Positions 48,785-60,179 of a stretch of 64,000 nucleotides of DNA are shown piece after piece. The stretch lies in contig NW_003546507.1 in assembly GCF_000090795.2 (NCBI RefSeq), positions 14,635 through 78,634 of the forward strand. The letters are read 5' to 3'. Source of the stretch: Amphimedon queenslandica. Its lineage: Eukaryota > Porifera > Demospongiae > Haplosclerida > Niphatidae. The notes beneath the pieces are model-generated. The model had not been told where the DNA came from. It made no database searches and worked only from the letters and a program-made list of their open reading frames with translations. Each line of letters begins with the position of its first letter. The first letter of the stretch is position 1. A program made the translations under genes and the position numbers.

Positions 48785-51700
48785 ATGACGAAGCTATTTA
48801 TTGGTCTTCTCTTTTGTGCTTTCATATCTCTTGGCTCCTGCCACGTCTCCCTCACTTTTCCTCCAGCCCGCAGGCCAGGGTATGACTTTCTCGACAACGT
48901 GAGGACTGGGGGTCCTTGCGGTGTACCAGGTATAGATACAAGTACAAGTTAGTCATGTCTTTTTATTTAAATATATTCTCTAGATCTTGGTGATGATGCT
49001 ATGGTGACTACCTTTGCCACTGGAGCTGAATTTAATGCCACTTTTCATCTTGCATATCCACACAGGGTAAAGAAACACGCTTAGGCTTTTATTAATTCCA
49101 TCTGCATGCTTTGCTAATTGCATTCCTTCTTAATGTGTCTTTAACTACTAGTACTGCTTACTTTTTTAGGGTGGAGTGCTTGTAAACATTCTTGCTGTCA
49201 ATGGCAGCTTGATAGAAGCTCTCTACAGCAATTGGACCCAGCTTAATGACAGCACGTAAGTCATTTATCTATTCTTGCTTAAATGCTTGAGCTTTTTTAA
49301 ATTAGCTCGCTACTGCGTGTACTTTGCACTTTTAAAACAAGCTCTTTCTTGTCAATTTGCATGTGTCTTTATTTTTCACTGCATGTCAGTTGCAATCAAT
49401 GAAAGAGTTGTGGTATAATATTGATGCATGCTTGACCGGAAAGTAGTACATGGAGGAAGAAGTAAACTAGCACCCAATTTTGATGGCGGGCCAACTCAGT
49501 GCCTGTGTGCAAGCTAGATGTATGGATTCTTGTAGTTACATAAACATATCATATACAACATCAAAAGCTCTAAGCCTAGTTTCAAAAATAGTCGCATCTG
49601 TTGTATGTAACCTGTGGTTAGAATACAATTCTTTGTAGAGATAGACCTGATTTGTCTCCATGATTGTTGCAGAGGTGTTATCATACACAGGGCAGCATTG
49701 TTGCTTTAAACTTTGTGGTTACTTTGATCTTTGTTGCCTCCAGTTGAGGAGTGATAAACTTGAAGCAACAAAGATCAAAGTAACCAGCTAAGTTTTAAGC
49801 AACAATGTAATGCCCTGTGTATGATAGCCTTAAGGCTGTTGTATGGGGACTATATGGATACCAGCCTAATTGAAAGAGATGAAGTTCTTTTGCTAATCAG
49901 TTGATATACCAAAAACCATACAAATGCATAATTAGAAAGCTTTGAAGATTAGAAGTTGATTCTTTAATAATTATACATTTGCTACTGTTTATCTATATTT
50001 AAAAATATTATTATTTTAAGCCTGTTGCTATTGCTTTGCCAGCTTAGCCTGCATGACTTCCAGTTTGTGCTATAAAGTGTGTTTTTGTTGTTATAACCTA
50101 ATGTATTGATGACATTTGATAATCTTCTCAAGCGCTTTTAAATAATCAAGGGATTTGCTGAACCATAACAAGCATATAATGGCTGCTTTTGTTGGCTGTT
50201 AAAAAGTCCTTTGTAACTTGAATGTTGCTTTCTGTGTCTGTAAACATCCATGCATGATCCTCACATGCATTTTTAAATAATCAAGGGATTTGCTGAGCCA
50301 TAACAAGCATATAATGGTTGCTTTTGTTGGCTGTTAAAAAGTCCTTTGTAACTTGAATGTTGCTTTCTGTGTCTGTAAACATCCATGCATGATCCTCGCA
50401 TGCATCTCCTGGCATATCAGCTTGTAGCTGTTATTGAATTTTGTAAGAGCTCTATTAATAGTATCAAAAGCATACATTGTCATGGTAATTCTATTATGTT
50501 AGACTCATCAATCGTCACTGCCTTAGTCTCTAGAAGGATGTGTCTAGCAATTAATGACTCCCACATTGAATCAATTATAAAGATATTGAATTAAGATTAT
50601 TAGTTTATATTACCTTATTTTGACGAGTTACCTTTGTATTTTTATACCCCACCTCTCCCTCCTTCTCTCTTTCATCTTTATTCAGTACACAGTATGTCAC
50701 TGTCCAGCTTCCAGATAATTTCACTTGTGATCGCTGCGTCCTTCAATTACTGAGACAAGCTGGAGAATGGACTGCAACTGGCGGCTATTTCTTTTATACT
50801 TGTGCCGATATTGAGATTAAGGATAACGCCCGTAAGAAAGCTAGTCATTAATATCTCAATTAAAATCTTGCATCTCTTTGAATATAGTTTGTGATAATAA
50901 CAGATGTGGAGGTAATGGTATTTGCAGGGGCGGCATGTGCATGTGCAATCGTACTTATTCCGGAAAATTCTGCCAATACAAAGGTATGAATGCAATATTG
51001 TTCTTCAACAAGTAGATCCTCTATTCTCCTATAGATGAATGTGTTGATGATACTGACTGTGGTGGCTCTTCTAGTGGCTCTTGTATTGATATTGGTGGTA
51101 CTAGCAGACCAATGAAGCAATGCTTCTGTAATCCAGGCAGGTTTGGAGCTGGTTGTGCAATGGGTAAGTTTATTATTTGATGTAATTGTATTTACTGTTT
51201 TTCTCTTAGTGTCTTCACTCACTAATGTCACCATTGATCCTAGTGTTTATACTATATACCGTCTCTTTGGTGAGCACCTTCATTTCTGGGCTAGGATACT
51301 CAATAATGTTAGTTAATAACAATCCATTCATTCATTTAATCAAACAGTAGCAGTTGCATATAATTACGTATATGCACTTATTTATTTTATAATTATTAAT
51401 ATGTTGTTGTTTTTTTATAGTCTAATGGTCAGCCTGATATGCTTGAGATCGCACTCCGTGTCAATTCAACCGGATATGCAGCTATTGGATTCAAGCCAAC
51501 AGGTCAGGCATCGATTAGTAAACTGTAACAAAACCTGCAATTGATGATTAACAACTAGAAAGATAAAGTAGAAGCACCATGACTATAGCCTTGAAGTCTA
51601 TCTGACTTCATGCTTACATTGTGGGATTCTACTTAACTTCATGATAGCTTCATATAATGATCTAACCCAACACTTTACTATTCAAGATCTAATTCATATA

Positions 51701-54487
51701 ATCTTCCCATTGGGTACAGTGGGCTACTATTATAACACAGGAAATAGTAGTAGTGTGTTTGATCCAGTATAAGAGTAAATAATGAGGTAGCTTTACTCTT
51801 GAGTATACCATGCTATATTTTAGTAGTATAAACTGTTGATTGGCCCTTTGGTGCTTTCTAAAGAAGAGCAGCCCAACACTTGACACTTTTTTCTTATTAA
51901 ATTTGTCATTTTATTACATTCTTTGGATTGTTTTAATTGTCAGTCTCATTTAAAAGCAGCCATTATAAAGCTAACCTGCAGCCATAGAGTCACTCTAGAG
52001 CTTCTCATTTAGCAGGAAAATGTCTTTGATGTGTCTATATCATATTACCTGGCGGAATTTGATCTAGAAGCCTTTCCTTCTTGTTGACACAAACAAGCTA
52101 TCTCTTTCCTCATCTACTTATTAAATAATGATTATTTTACTTAAGCAGTTTCATAATAATCGTGTTATTATTACTATAATTCATTATTTTTTAAATTTTA
52201 TCTTTCATAGGTTTGACGGCAGCTTGCAGGGCACAGGCTCCTGGTAACTTTCCAGTCGGTAAGACTAACCATTTAATGATATGTAATAGTACTAATTACT
52301 GATTGCTAATGATAGGGACTAACCCATTGTGGCCAAATGGGACTTTAGAGACTGTGATTGGAATCAGTGCTGAATTTGATAGAGGAGATGGGGGCAGTAA
52401 TGAAGAAGGGGGCAGTAATGAGGAGGGGGGCAATAACGAGGAAGGGGGCAATAACGAAGAAGGGGGCAATAACGAAGAAGGGGGCAATAATGAAGAAGGA
52501 GGCAATAACGAAGAAGGGGGCAATAATGAGGAAGGGGGCAATAATGAAGAGGAGGAAGAAGGAGGTACAAATTTGGCACTAAACATTCACACTAAATAAA
52601 GCTTCTTAAAAATAATATTCATTACATAAATATTAATTCTTCTATTGCTTAGGTGATACTTCTCTCCATCCAATGGACTGTGCTGATATTGTGATTGGTA
52701 CTGCACGTGAGAACAGGTTCCGTGTTTTTGATTATTACACTCGTGATCGCTCCACCCCTCAAATGGATGGGTTTTATTCTGGGACTCAAGACATTGTAGG
52801 AGCTGTAGGTCGTGAGATCAATGGGTTCACCGAAATAAAGTTCTGGAAGAAACTAACAAGCAGTAAGGACTATAAAGCACTTTATAGCATTGTTAAACTT
52901 GAGCTAATTGTACTAAGAAATTTCTTCATTTTATTGCTTAATTATAAGATATTATAGAAACTAGTTTTTTATTTATAAAAATAACAGTTTATCATCATCA
53001 TAATTTTCCATCTTCTTTTAGGTGATACTAATGCTGATCACAACATTACTAATTCTCTGATGCAAGTTATCTGGTCACTGGGTCAAGTTTTCCCCAACTA
53101 CAATCACAATCCTAACTCTGGGATTGAAGCAAGGACTGCTATGAATGAGATGTTCTATAAACCGGATGAAATTAAGTACCACGGATCTGTCAATCGTGGA
53201 GGTGCAACAATCAACTTCTTTGGTAAGAAAGAGAGTGAGAGAGGGGGGGAGAGACAGAGACAGAGAGAGGGAGAGACAGACAGAGAGGGGGGTGGGTGGT
53301 TATATTTACATAGACTAATGCACAAACTGTAAATATTGATAGCTCAGTCTGTTCCCTCATAATAATTACTGTCTATTTTTGGTGCTATAAAGACAGCACC
53401 TCTAGTCCCCTTTACTTCCTTATTGAAACTGCTTTCACAGCATTCTCCCATGTACTTTTAATCCATGTAAGCAACAGTAATTGAATATTTATCAAATCGT
53501 AAATGTACATGTACATGTATGTGTAATTGAATATTTATCATAATTGTAGATGTACATATATACATGTACTTGTATGTGTACATGTACATGTACTTGTATG
53601 TGTACATGTACATGTACGCCAGTTTGTGACTTTGTGGTTCAAGTTTCCTTCCTTTTTTTGGAGTGGAAGTGTAGTCTGATTGGCGTTGATCAACCATGAT
53701 GAGTAGGGGAATTTAGTGTAACCTTATAATCTATTAGTAGGAGACTAACTGTCTGATCTTGGAAATGAAGATATCCTTTATCATTTCAAATGTCTGTTTA
53801 TTTTTTTCTAGTTGCTGATACTCTAAGCAATAACACTGCCTGTACTGGAAGCTATTCCAGTGGTTGTGCCAATGGCCAGTGTCTTTATCGAGCCACGTGG
53901 GAAGTTAGAGGTAGCTATGTTCAGTTTAATGTCACTGGCCGTGTGCCAATCGGACAATGGCTTGCAATCGGGTTCTCCGATAACAGAATAATGGTGAGTT
54001 ATCGGAAGGAGTGCAGTAGTGTAGATACTCATTGTGTCCTTATATGGAAATTGAGCATATAGCATTAGGACATCAATATGCATAAGAAAATTTAATAAAA
54101 ATTTCAGCAACTTTAAAAATTTGTAAAAAATCTAATTTTGATCGGAATCAGCTCAAACTTTCTATGCAACATAAGTACATGTATATGTATCAGAAAATAT
54201 GATAAAAATTGAGAAGTTATTACTTTTCAAATTTGACTAAATTTAGCCCAAGACTGTATTTTTTTTTCAAAAAATTGGCTCCAAAATCACCATAATTTTT
54301 TATTGATACATATTTATGTTTTTATTCAATGTAGAAAATAGTTATGATCATTTTACAAAATTATATTTGTTAACAATTTTATGTCTTTCTTCTATTAGCC
54401 TCAAACTGATATCGCTCTTGCAGCAGTTGGCCCAGATGGTAGAGGAGAAGTAACTGACAGGTAACTATGTGTACTAATGTCACTACA

Positions 54488-54552
<65 letters not shown>

Positions 54553-55992
54553 AAGGTATGCTACTGTTCGTCTTACACCACCAGCTGACACCATGAACAA
54601 TCTCCTAGCAACCAGTGTCTCCCATAGCAATGGTTTCACCACATTTAGTTTCACACGTCCTCTATCAACTGGCGATACTTCTCAAGATATTGATCTAACA
54701 AGTCCAAGGTTTTTTGTTTATGGTTTTAATGGCACAGCTACTTTTAGTAATGGAAGAATAGCTAGTATAGGGCGGCATCCACTTAATCCAATTGTATCAA
54801 ATGAACGTATCACACTTGGTACTCCAGCACAGTGTCCAGGTAAGGAGAGAGAGAGGGAGAGGGAGGGAGAGAGAGAGAGAGAGAGGGAGGGAGAGAGAGA
54901 GAAGGCTATATTGCATGATGCATATACTACTTTATATGCTTTTATTCTTTCTTTGTCCCTTAGGTACTTTCCCTAATCTAAACGCCACCATTCCTCCTAA
55001 TGTCACTAATCCTAACACTACTACTACTGATAATTGTAATGGACGCTACATGGCCGGATGTACTAGTGGCCGCTGTCGGTATAATGCAACTTGGACTGTG
55101 AGAGGTGATCATGTCAAGTTTGAGGTGAATGGCATCGTTGGACAAGGTCGATGGGTGGCCATTGGCTTCTCTGATGATAGAAATATGGTAAAGAAAAATT
55201 AATAATACTTAAAAACTTGTTTGTACGGTAGAATTAGCAATAATAATGCTGTACCTTTTGCTTGTTATTGAACCTGATGTAACAAAGTATTTCAAGGACA
55301 GTTTTTCAAACTTGCTAAATACAATTATATTTAAACTATTTTAACTAAGTTTCTTTTTCTTTCTCTCTGTCTCAGCCTCAAACTGATATTGTTCTTGCAG
55401 CAGTTAGTTCTAATGGCAGAGGAGAAGTAACTGACAGGTAAGCAACAGCTTAATACTTGCATCATGATGTGACCTCTTCTCTCTCTCTCTCCTCTTCAGA
55501 TATGCTACTGGTAGAACTATGCCACCAGCTGATAATATGGACAATATCCTATACTCTCGTGTTATCTACAGCAATAATTATACTTCATTCACTTTCATCC
55601 GTACCGTTTCAGCAATTGATACAACTCAAGATATTGATCTGATAAGTCCAAAGTTCTTTGTGTATGCTCTTAATGGGGCTGCTACCTTTAATGCTGATGG
55701 AACTATAACTAGTATAGGACAGCATCCAGACATTCCAATAGTATCAGATGATCGTATCACACTGGGTACTCCAGCACAGTGTCCAGGTAAGGAGAGAGAG
55801 AGATGGGGAGAAGAGAGAGAGAGGGGGGGGGAAACATAAAGCATACATCATCTGTGTCTTTCTATTCTTTTATTTCTTGTAGGTAATTTTGAAGAGTTGC
55901 TGACTGGTCCTGGTCCAACTGATGGCAGTGCTACCATGATGCTATCAGTCTTTGTCCTTATATTCTGCACACTATTAGCTTACCTCATATAA
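48785..55992 (+). CDS. Secreted LPMO-like/EGF/DOMON protein 1, 927 aa, three DOMON domains
   Basis: Nineteen exons (48785-48929 to 55883-55992) sum to 928 codons. Seen: signal peptide of 19 residues ending SLGSC, so the mature protein would start with His. Residues 20-153 form an LPMO/BIM1-like domain (HVSLTFPPARR, FHLAYPHRGG, TCDRCVLQLLRQAGEW, YFFYTCADIEI). Two EGF-like modules follow (about 154-228). DOMON 1 (about 229-525) is Skeletor-type (HPMDCADIVIGTA, FDYYTRDRSTPQMD, FYKPDEIKYHG) with a GGNNEE repeat inserted in a loop. DOMON 2 and 3 (about 526-892) have CLYRATWEVRG, WLAIGFSDNRIMPQTDIALA and TSQDIDL. The C-terminus (SATMMLSVFVLIFCTLLAYLI) is a GPI-type or membrane tail. Known: DOMON domains bind heme or sugar, and LPMOs use an N-terminal His copper brace. 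An extracellular redox or matrix role is inference. Confidence 0.88.
49674..49829. repeat. Hairpin MITE in intron 3 of LPMO-like gene 1
   Basis: Arms of about 65 bp: ATCATACACAGGGCAGCATT and GGTTACTTTGATCTTTGTTG on the left, their complements (CAACAAAGATCAAAGTAACC, TGCCCTGTGTATGAT) on the right. Part of the same sequence (GCAGCATTGTTGCTT) occurs near 63640. Confidence 0.75.
50141..50410. repeat. Tandem duplication of 135 bp in the same intron
   Basis: Two copies starting at AATAATCAAGGGATTTGCTG (50141 and 50276) with few differences, ending GATCCTC(A/G)CATGCAT. Intronic, recent, no function seen. Confidence 0.8.
52386..52560 (+). repeat. Coding 18-bp minisatellite (GGNNEE) in DOMON 1
   Basis: GGGGGCAATAACGAAGAA units encode GG-S/N-N-EE about nine times and end in an acidic EEEEE run. 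It lies in one exon (52316-52564) of LPMO-like gene 1, at the same place as the shorter array of gene 2. Confidence 0.9.
54060..54330. repeat. 178-bp family fragment in LPMO-like gene 1 intron
   Basis: It contains GCATTAGGACATCAATATGC, GATCGGAATCAGCTCAAACT and CATAAGTACATGTATATG. About one and a half degraded units lie between the exons ending 53993 and starting 54399. Confidence 0.7.
54481..54551. repeat. (CT)n polypyrimidine tract
   Basis: A nearly pure run of about 70 nt ends 5 nt before the acceptor at 54555, so the simple repeat serves as the pyrimidine tract of a 95-nt intron. Confidence 0.85.
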
Positions 55993-56302
55993 TCCTTTGA
56001 CTTGTATAACTTATAGAGTCTTGCAGCATTCATATAATAAATAATGCTACATATAAAGAATAATAATCATTGTTTAACCTAATGTAACTTGTAACTGATC
56101 ATCATTATTATCATCATTGTTATTATCATAAGTAGTTTTTAATAATCATATTTTGAAAAGCACGCAAAACTGCGGCAAAAGCCCGTGAAACCTAAAACCA
56201 TAGCAACAAGAAAAACAACAAACACCTACTGAAAGGGCGTGGCTTGTACACCCTGCATTGCAGCTGCCAAAATTCCAATTCGTAAAAATTGCAGCGGCAA
56301 AG
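55993..56302. other. Spacer between the two LPMO-like genes
   Basis: 310 bp with AATAAATAATG near 56037 (a likely poly(A) signal of gene 1) and ATCATT repeats. The promoter of gene 2 must lie here or in gene 1; AACCATAGCAACAAG near 56197 resembles a half X-box, but not convincingly. Confidence 0.45.
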
Positions 56303-59300
56303 ATGAAGCTAGCTCTTGGTCTTTTCCTTTGTGCCTTCATATCTCTTGGCTCCTGCCACATCACGCTTACTTTTCCTCCAGCCCGCAGGCCCGGGTACGA
56401 CTTCCTGGACAATGTGAGGACTGGAGGTCCTTGTGGTGTACCAGGTTCGAATTACCGAAATTAGCTTGTATTTATTTCCATGTATTTCTGACCTCTTCTT
56501 CATAGATCTAGGCAATAATGCTGTCGTGACTACCTTTGCCAATGGAAGTACTATCAACGTATCGTTTCATCTTGCTTATCCTCATCAAGTATGTAAAATA
56601 AAATTAAGCTCTCTATGCATATAATTTATTCATACCGGTATCCCTATAGGGAGGCGTTCTTGTCAACATTTTAAATGTTAATGGCAGTTTGAACAGATTA
56701 ATGTTTAGCAACTGGACCCTGCTCGATGACAGCACGTAAGCTCATAAATGCAACCAATACATGTTTTCTTTACCATGCATACATCATATAGTAAGCAATA
56801 TGTCACTATACAGCTTCCAACTGACTTCACTTGCGATCGCTGCGTCCTTCAGCTACTGAGACAAGCTGGGGAATGGTCTGCAAATGGCGGATACTTCTTT
56901 TACTCTTGTGCTGATATTGAGATTAAGAACGCTGCAGGTATATGAGATTGGCTGCATGTATAGTGGCCGCATAATCTGATTTCCTCTTTGCACTATAAAC
57001 ACTCTCACATGCAACGTGTGTACCTTAGTAATGCACTATATTCACTTTCTTGTTATAGTTTGTGACGATAACAGATGCGGTGGTCAAGGTAGCTGCAACA
57101 ACAATGTATGTACATGCAACAACACCTATTCAGGAGAATTCTGCCAATACAAAGGTAACCAATGCTCATAGTCAAAACAGTGATCCTATAGCTACTCCTG
57201 CTTTCATAGATGATTGTACATCTGATGCTGATTGTGGTGGCTCTTCTAAAGGTTCCTGTATTGATATCCATGTCACTAGCAGACCAATGAAGCAATGCTT
57301 CTGCAATCCAGGCTGGTTTGGAGCTGGTTGTGCAACAGGTAAGTTAAAGTTAAACCAAGGCCACTATATGCATGATATTGAAATATTTCTTCTTTTTTCT
57401 GCAGCTTCTCCTCTCACAGATATTACCATTGATGCTAGCAGTTATCCACTGTATCGTCGTCTTGGTAACAATCTGGAAATGTGGGCAAAAATCCTCAACA
57501 ATGTTAGTCTGCTATTGATTTCTTTTATTTTGAAGCTACATAGCAAAATTTATTAGTAAATTTTATAAATTTACTATAAATAAATTTATAGAAAAATTTA
57601 TAATAAATTTTATAGTAATTATTTTAGTAATAATTTATAGTAAATTTATTCACTATAAACTATACTAAATTTATTAAATTTATTACTATACTATGCAGTC
57701 TAACAATCAGCCTGACAGGCTCGAAGTTGCTCTACGTGCTAATACAACAAGCTTTGTTGCTGTTGGGTTCAGACCATCAGGTGGGCCAAGAAAGTTTTGT
57801 GATTAATTTTTTATACATAATGATATCATTTCAGGCATTACTGCAGCATGTAGGGCACAATCTCCTGGAGCCTTTGCTGTTGGTAAGACAATAATTAAAC
57901 CTTTATAATGCTAATTACTGATCACTAATGACAGGGACTAACTCATTCTGGCCAAGAGGAGGGACACTGCAGTCTGTGATTGGAATCAGTGCTTTATATA
58001 ACCCTGTTCTTGGTGGAGGACCAGAAGAGGAGGGGGGCAACAATGAGGAGGGGGGCAATAATGAGGAGGGGGGCAATAATGAGGAAGGGGGCAATAATGA
58101 GGAAGGGGGGAACAACGAAGAAGGAGGCAATAATGAAGAGGAGGAGGAACCAGAAGAAGGAAGTATGTGATTTTGCAGGCATTATGCATAAAAATGCTCT
58201 TTTCCTTCTGTTCTTAATTCATTCATCAGGTACTGTTCCACTTCATCCAATGGACTGTACTGATATTGTGATTGGTACTGCACGAGGGAACAGGTTCCGT
58301 GTCTTTGATTATTACACTCGTGATCGCTCAACCCCTCAAATGGATGGGTTTTATTCCGGGACTCAAGACATTGTGGGAGCTGTAGGTCGTGAGATCAATG
58401 GGATCACCGAAATAAAGTTCTGGAAGAAACTCACAAGCAGTAAGGACTATAAACATTAAACCTTGTCAATCTAAAAGCATGCAAGAACGGCTTAGCTTCA
58501 TATACATGTACTAGACTATATCTATAGCTATTTAAAAAATTGAATTCATATGCAAATAAGAACCAAGTATATAATATAACTATTTTAAGAATATTCATGC
58601 ATGCATTCTCTGCATGAGGGGGAGCGTGCAAGTGTTGATAGTTGCATACTGTTATACAATATCACACGTGCTGTAGTTTGCATTCCAGCCCATATACTCA
58701 GCAACTGCATAAACATTGCAGGCCAAACTGTAGCATGAACCCCATACACTCGTTTTGCTTTCTTTTTGTCTTTCAGGTGATACTAATGCTGATCACAATA
58801 TTACTAACTCTTTCATGCAAGTTATCTGGTCAATGGGTCAAGTTTTCCCCAACTACAATCACAATCCTAACTCTGGCATTGAAGCAAGGACTGCTATGAA
58901 TACCATGTTCTATAAACCAGATGAAATTAAGTACCACGGATCTGTCAATCGTGGAGGTGCAACAATCAACTTCTTTGGTAAGAAAGAGAGAGAGAAAGAG
59001 AGAGAGAGTGAGATGGTGGCTATATTTACATTGGAGTGTGGGGGAAATCTTTACTGATTTTTCTCATTTAACACTTTGAAGTCACTAACAAGCACAAAAA
59101 ATGACTAATAGTTTTAAGATAAGATGTCAAGCTTGATCTTGCTTCATTAGCATCTTGTGAGGTGTTAGCTAGGTAGCCCAGGCTAGTAAACTGAAAAGGA
59201 TTTTTAAGTGCGAAGTATATTCATTTCATAGTGTTTATTTTATTGCTCCAGCATGTGATTGGTGAATACACTTATGATAAGACACACACAGTCACGTACA

Positions 59301-60179
59301 CATGCATGCATTTAAGAATTCAATTCTAATAAACTCTTCTTTCTGTCTTCCTTCTGCTTTCTCTCAGATCCTAAGTCATTTTCCAATAGCTCAACTTGTG
59401 GCGGTGGCTATTCTTACGGTTGTACCAATGGCCCTTGTCTTTATCGAGCCACATGGCTAGTTAAAGGTGAACACGTTCAATTTAATGTCACCGGTCGTGT
59501 TTCAACTGGACGATGGGTTGCAATTGGATTCTCTGATAACAGATTAATGGTAACTACATACCGGTAGTAGTGTCTATTATAACTATTAATTTTCATTCTA
59601 TTTCAGCCTCAAACTGATATTGCTCTTGCAGCAGTTAATTCTGATGGTAGAGGAGAAGTAACTGACAGGTAACTATAGGTACTAATGTCACTACATCCCT
59701 CACTATATATATCTCTCTCCTCTCCCTTTCTTTTTAAGATATGCTACTGCTCGTGCTATGCCACCAGCTGACAACATGAATCATCTCCTAGCAACTCGTG
59801 TCTCCCATAGCAACGGACTTACGACATTTAGTTTCATCCGTGCTGTTTCAGCAGTTGATACCACTCAAGATATTGATCTGAGCAGTCCAAGGTTCTTTGT
59901 GTATGCTCTTAATGGAGCTGCTACCGTTAATGCTAATGGAACTATATCAAGCATTGGGCCACATCCAAGTACTCCAATAGTATCAGATGATCGCATCACA
60001 CTGGGTACTGCAGCACAGTGTCCAGGTAAGGAGAGAAAGAGGAGTCTATATTTAAATTATAATTCTTTTTTGCAGGTGTTTTTGATGAGTTGATGACTAG
60101 TCCAACTGATGGCAGTGCTACTATGATGGCATCAGTCTTTGTCCTTATTTTCTGCACACTACTAGCTTACCTCATATAA
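56303..60179 (+). CDS. Secreted LPMO-like/EGF/DOMON protein 2, 727 aa, two DOMON domains
   Basis: Sixteen exons: 56303-56444, 56506-56588, 56650-56735, 56792-56937, 57059-57154, 57210-57338, 57405-57502, 57699-57780, 57835-57882, 57935-58162, 58230-58439, 58777-58977, 59368-59549, 59607-59668, 59739-60025 and 60076-60179; the sum is 728 codons. Same architecture as its neighbour with one fewer DOMON: signal peptide of 18 residues then His (HITLTFPPARR), FHLAYPHQGG, CDRCVLQLLRQAGEW, two EGF modules (CGGQGSCNNNVCTC), Skeletor-type DOMON with a shorter GGNNEE array, one further DOMON (CLYRATWLVKG, RWVAIGFSDN) and the same hydrophobic tail. The start is MKLALGLF, as it gives the better signal peptide; an in-frame ATG at 56258 would add 15 residues. 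It arose by tandem duplication; exons around DOMON 1 are nearly identical to gene 1. Confidence 0.88.
58021..58150 (+). repeat. Coding GGNNEE minisatellite in protein 2
   Basis: About six 18-bp units followed by EEEEEPEEG, at the same DOMON 1 loop as in protein 1 but with fewer copies and extra Pro. Confidence 0.88.

Noticed and set aside
52303-52599. Alternative frames of the GGNNEE minisatellite (KKGAITKKGAI, YCPLLRYCPL)
   Set aside because: Shadow frames of the coding 18-bp repeat; only the GGNNEE frame links to the flanking DOMON exons.
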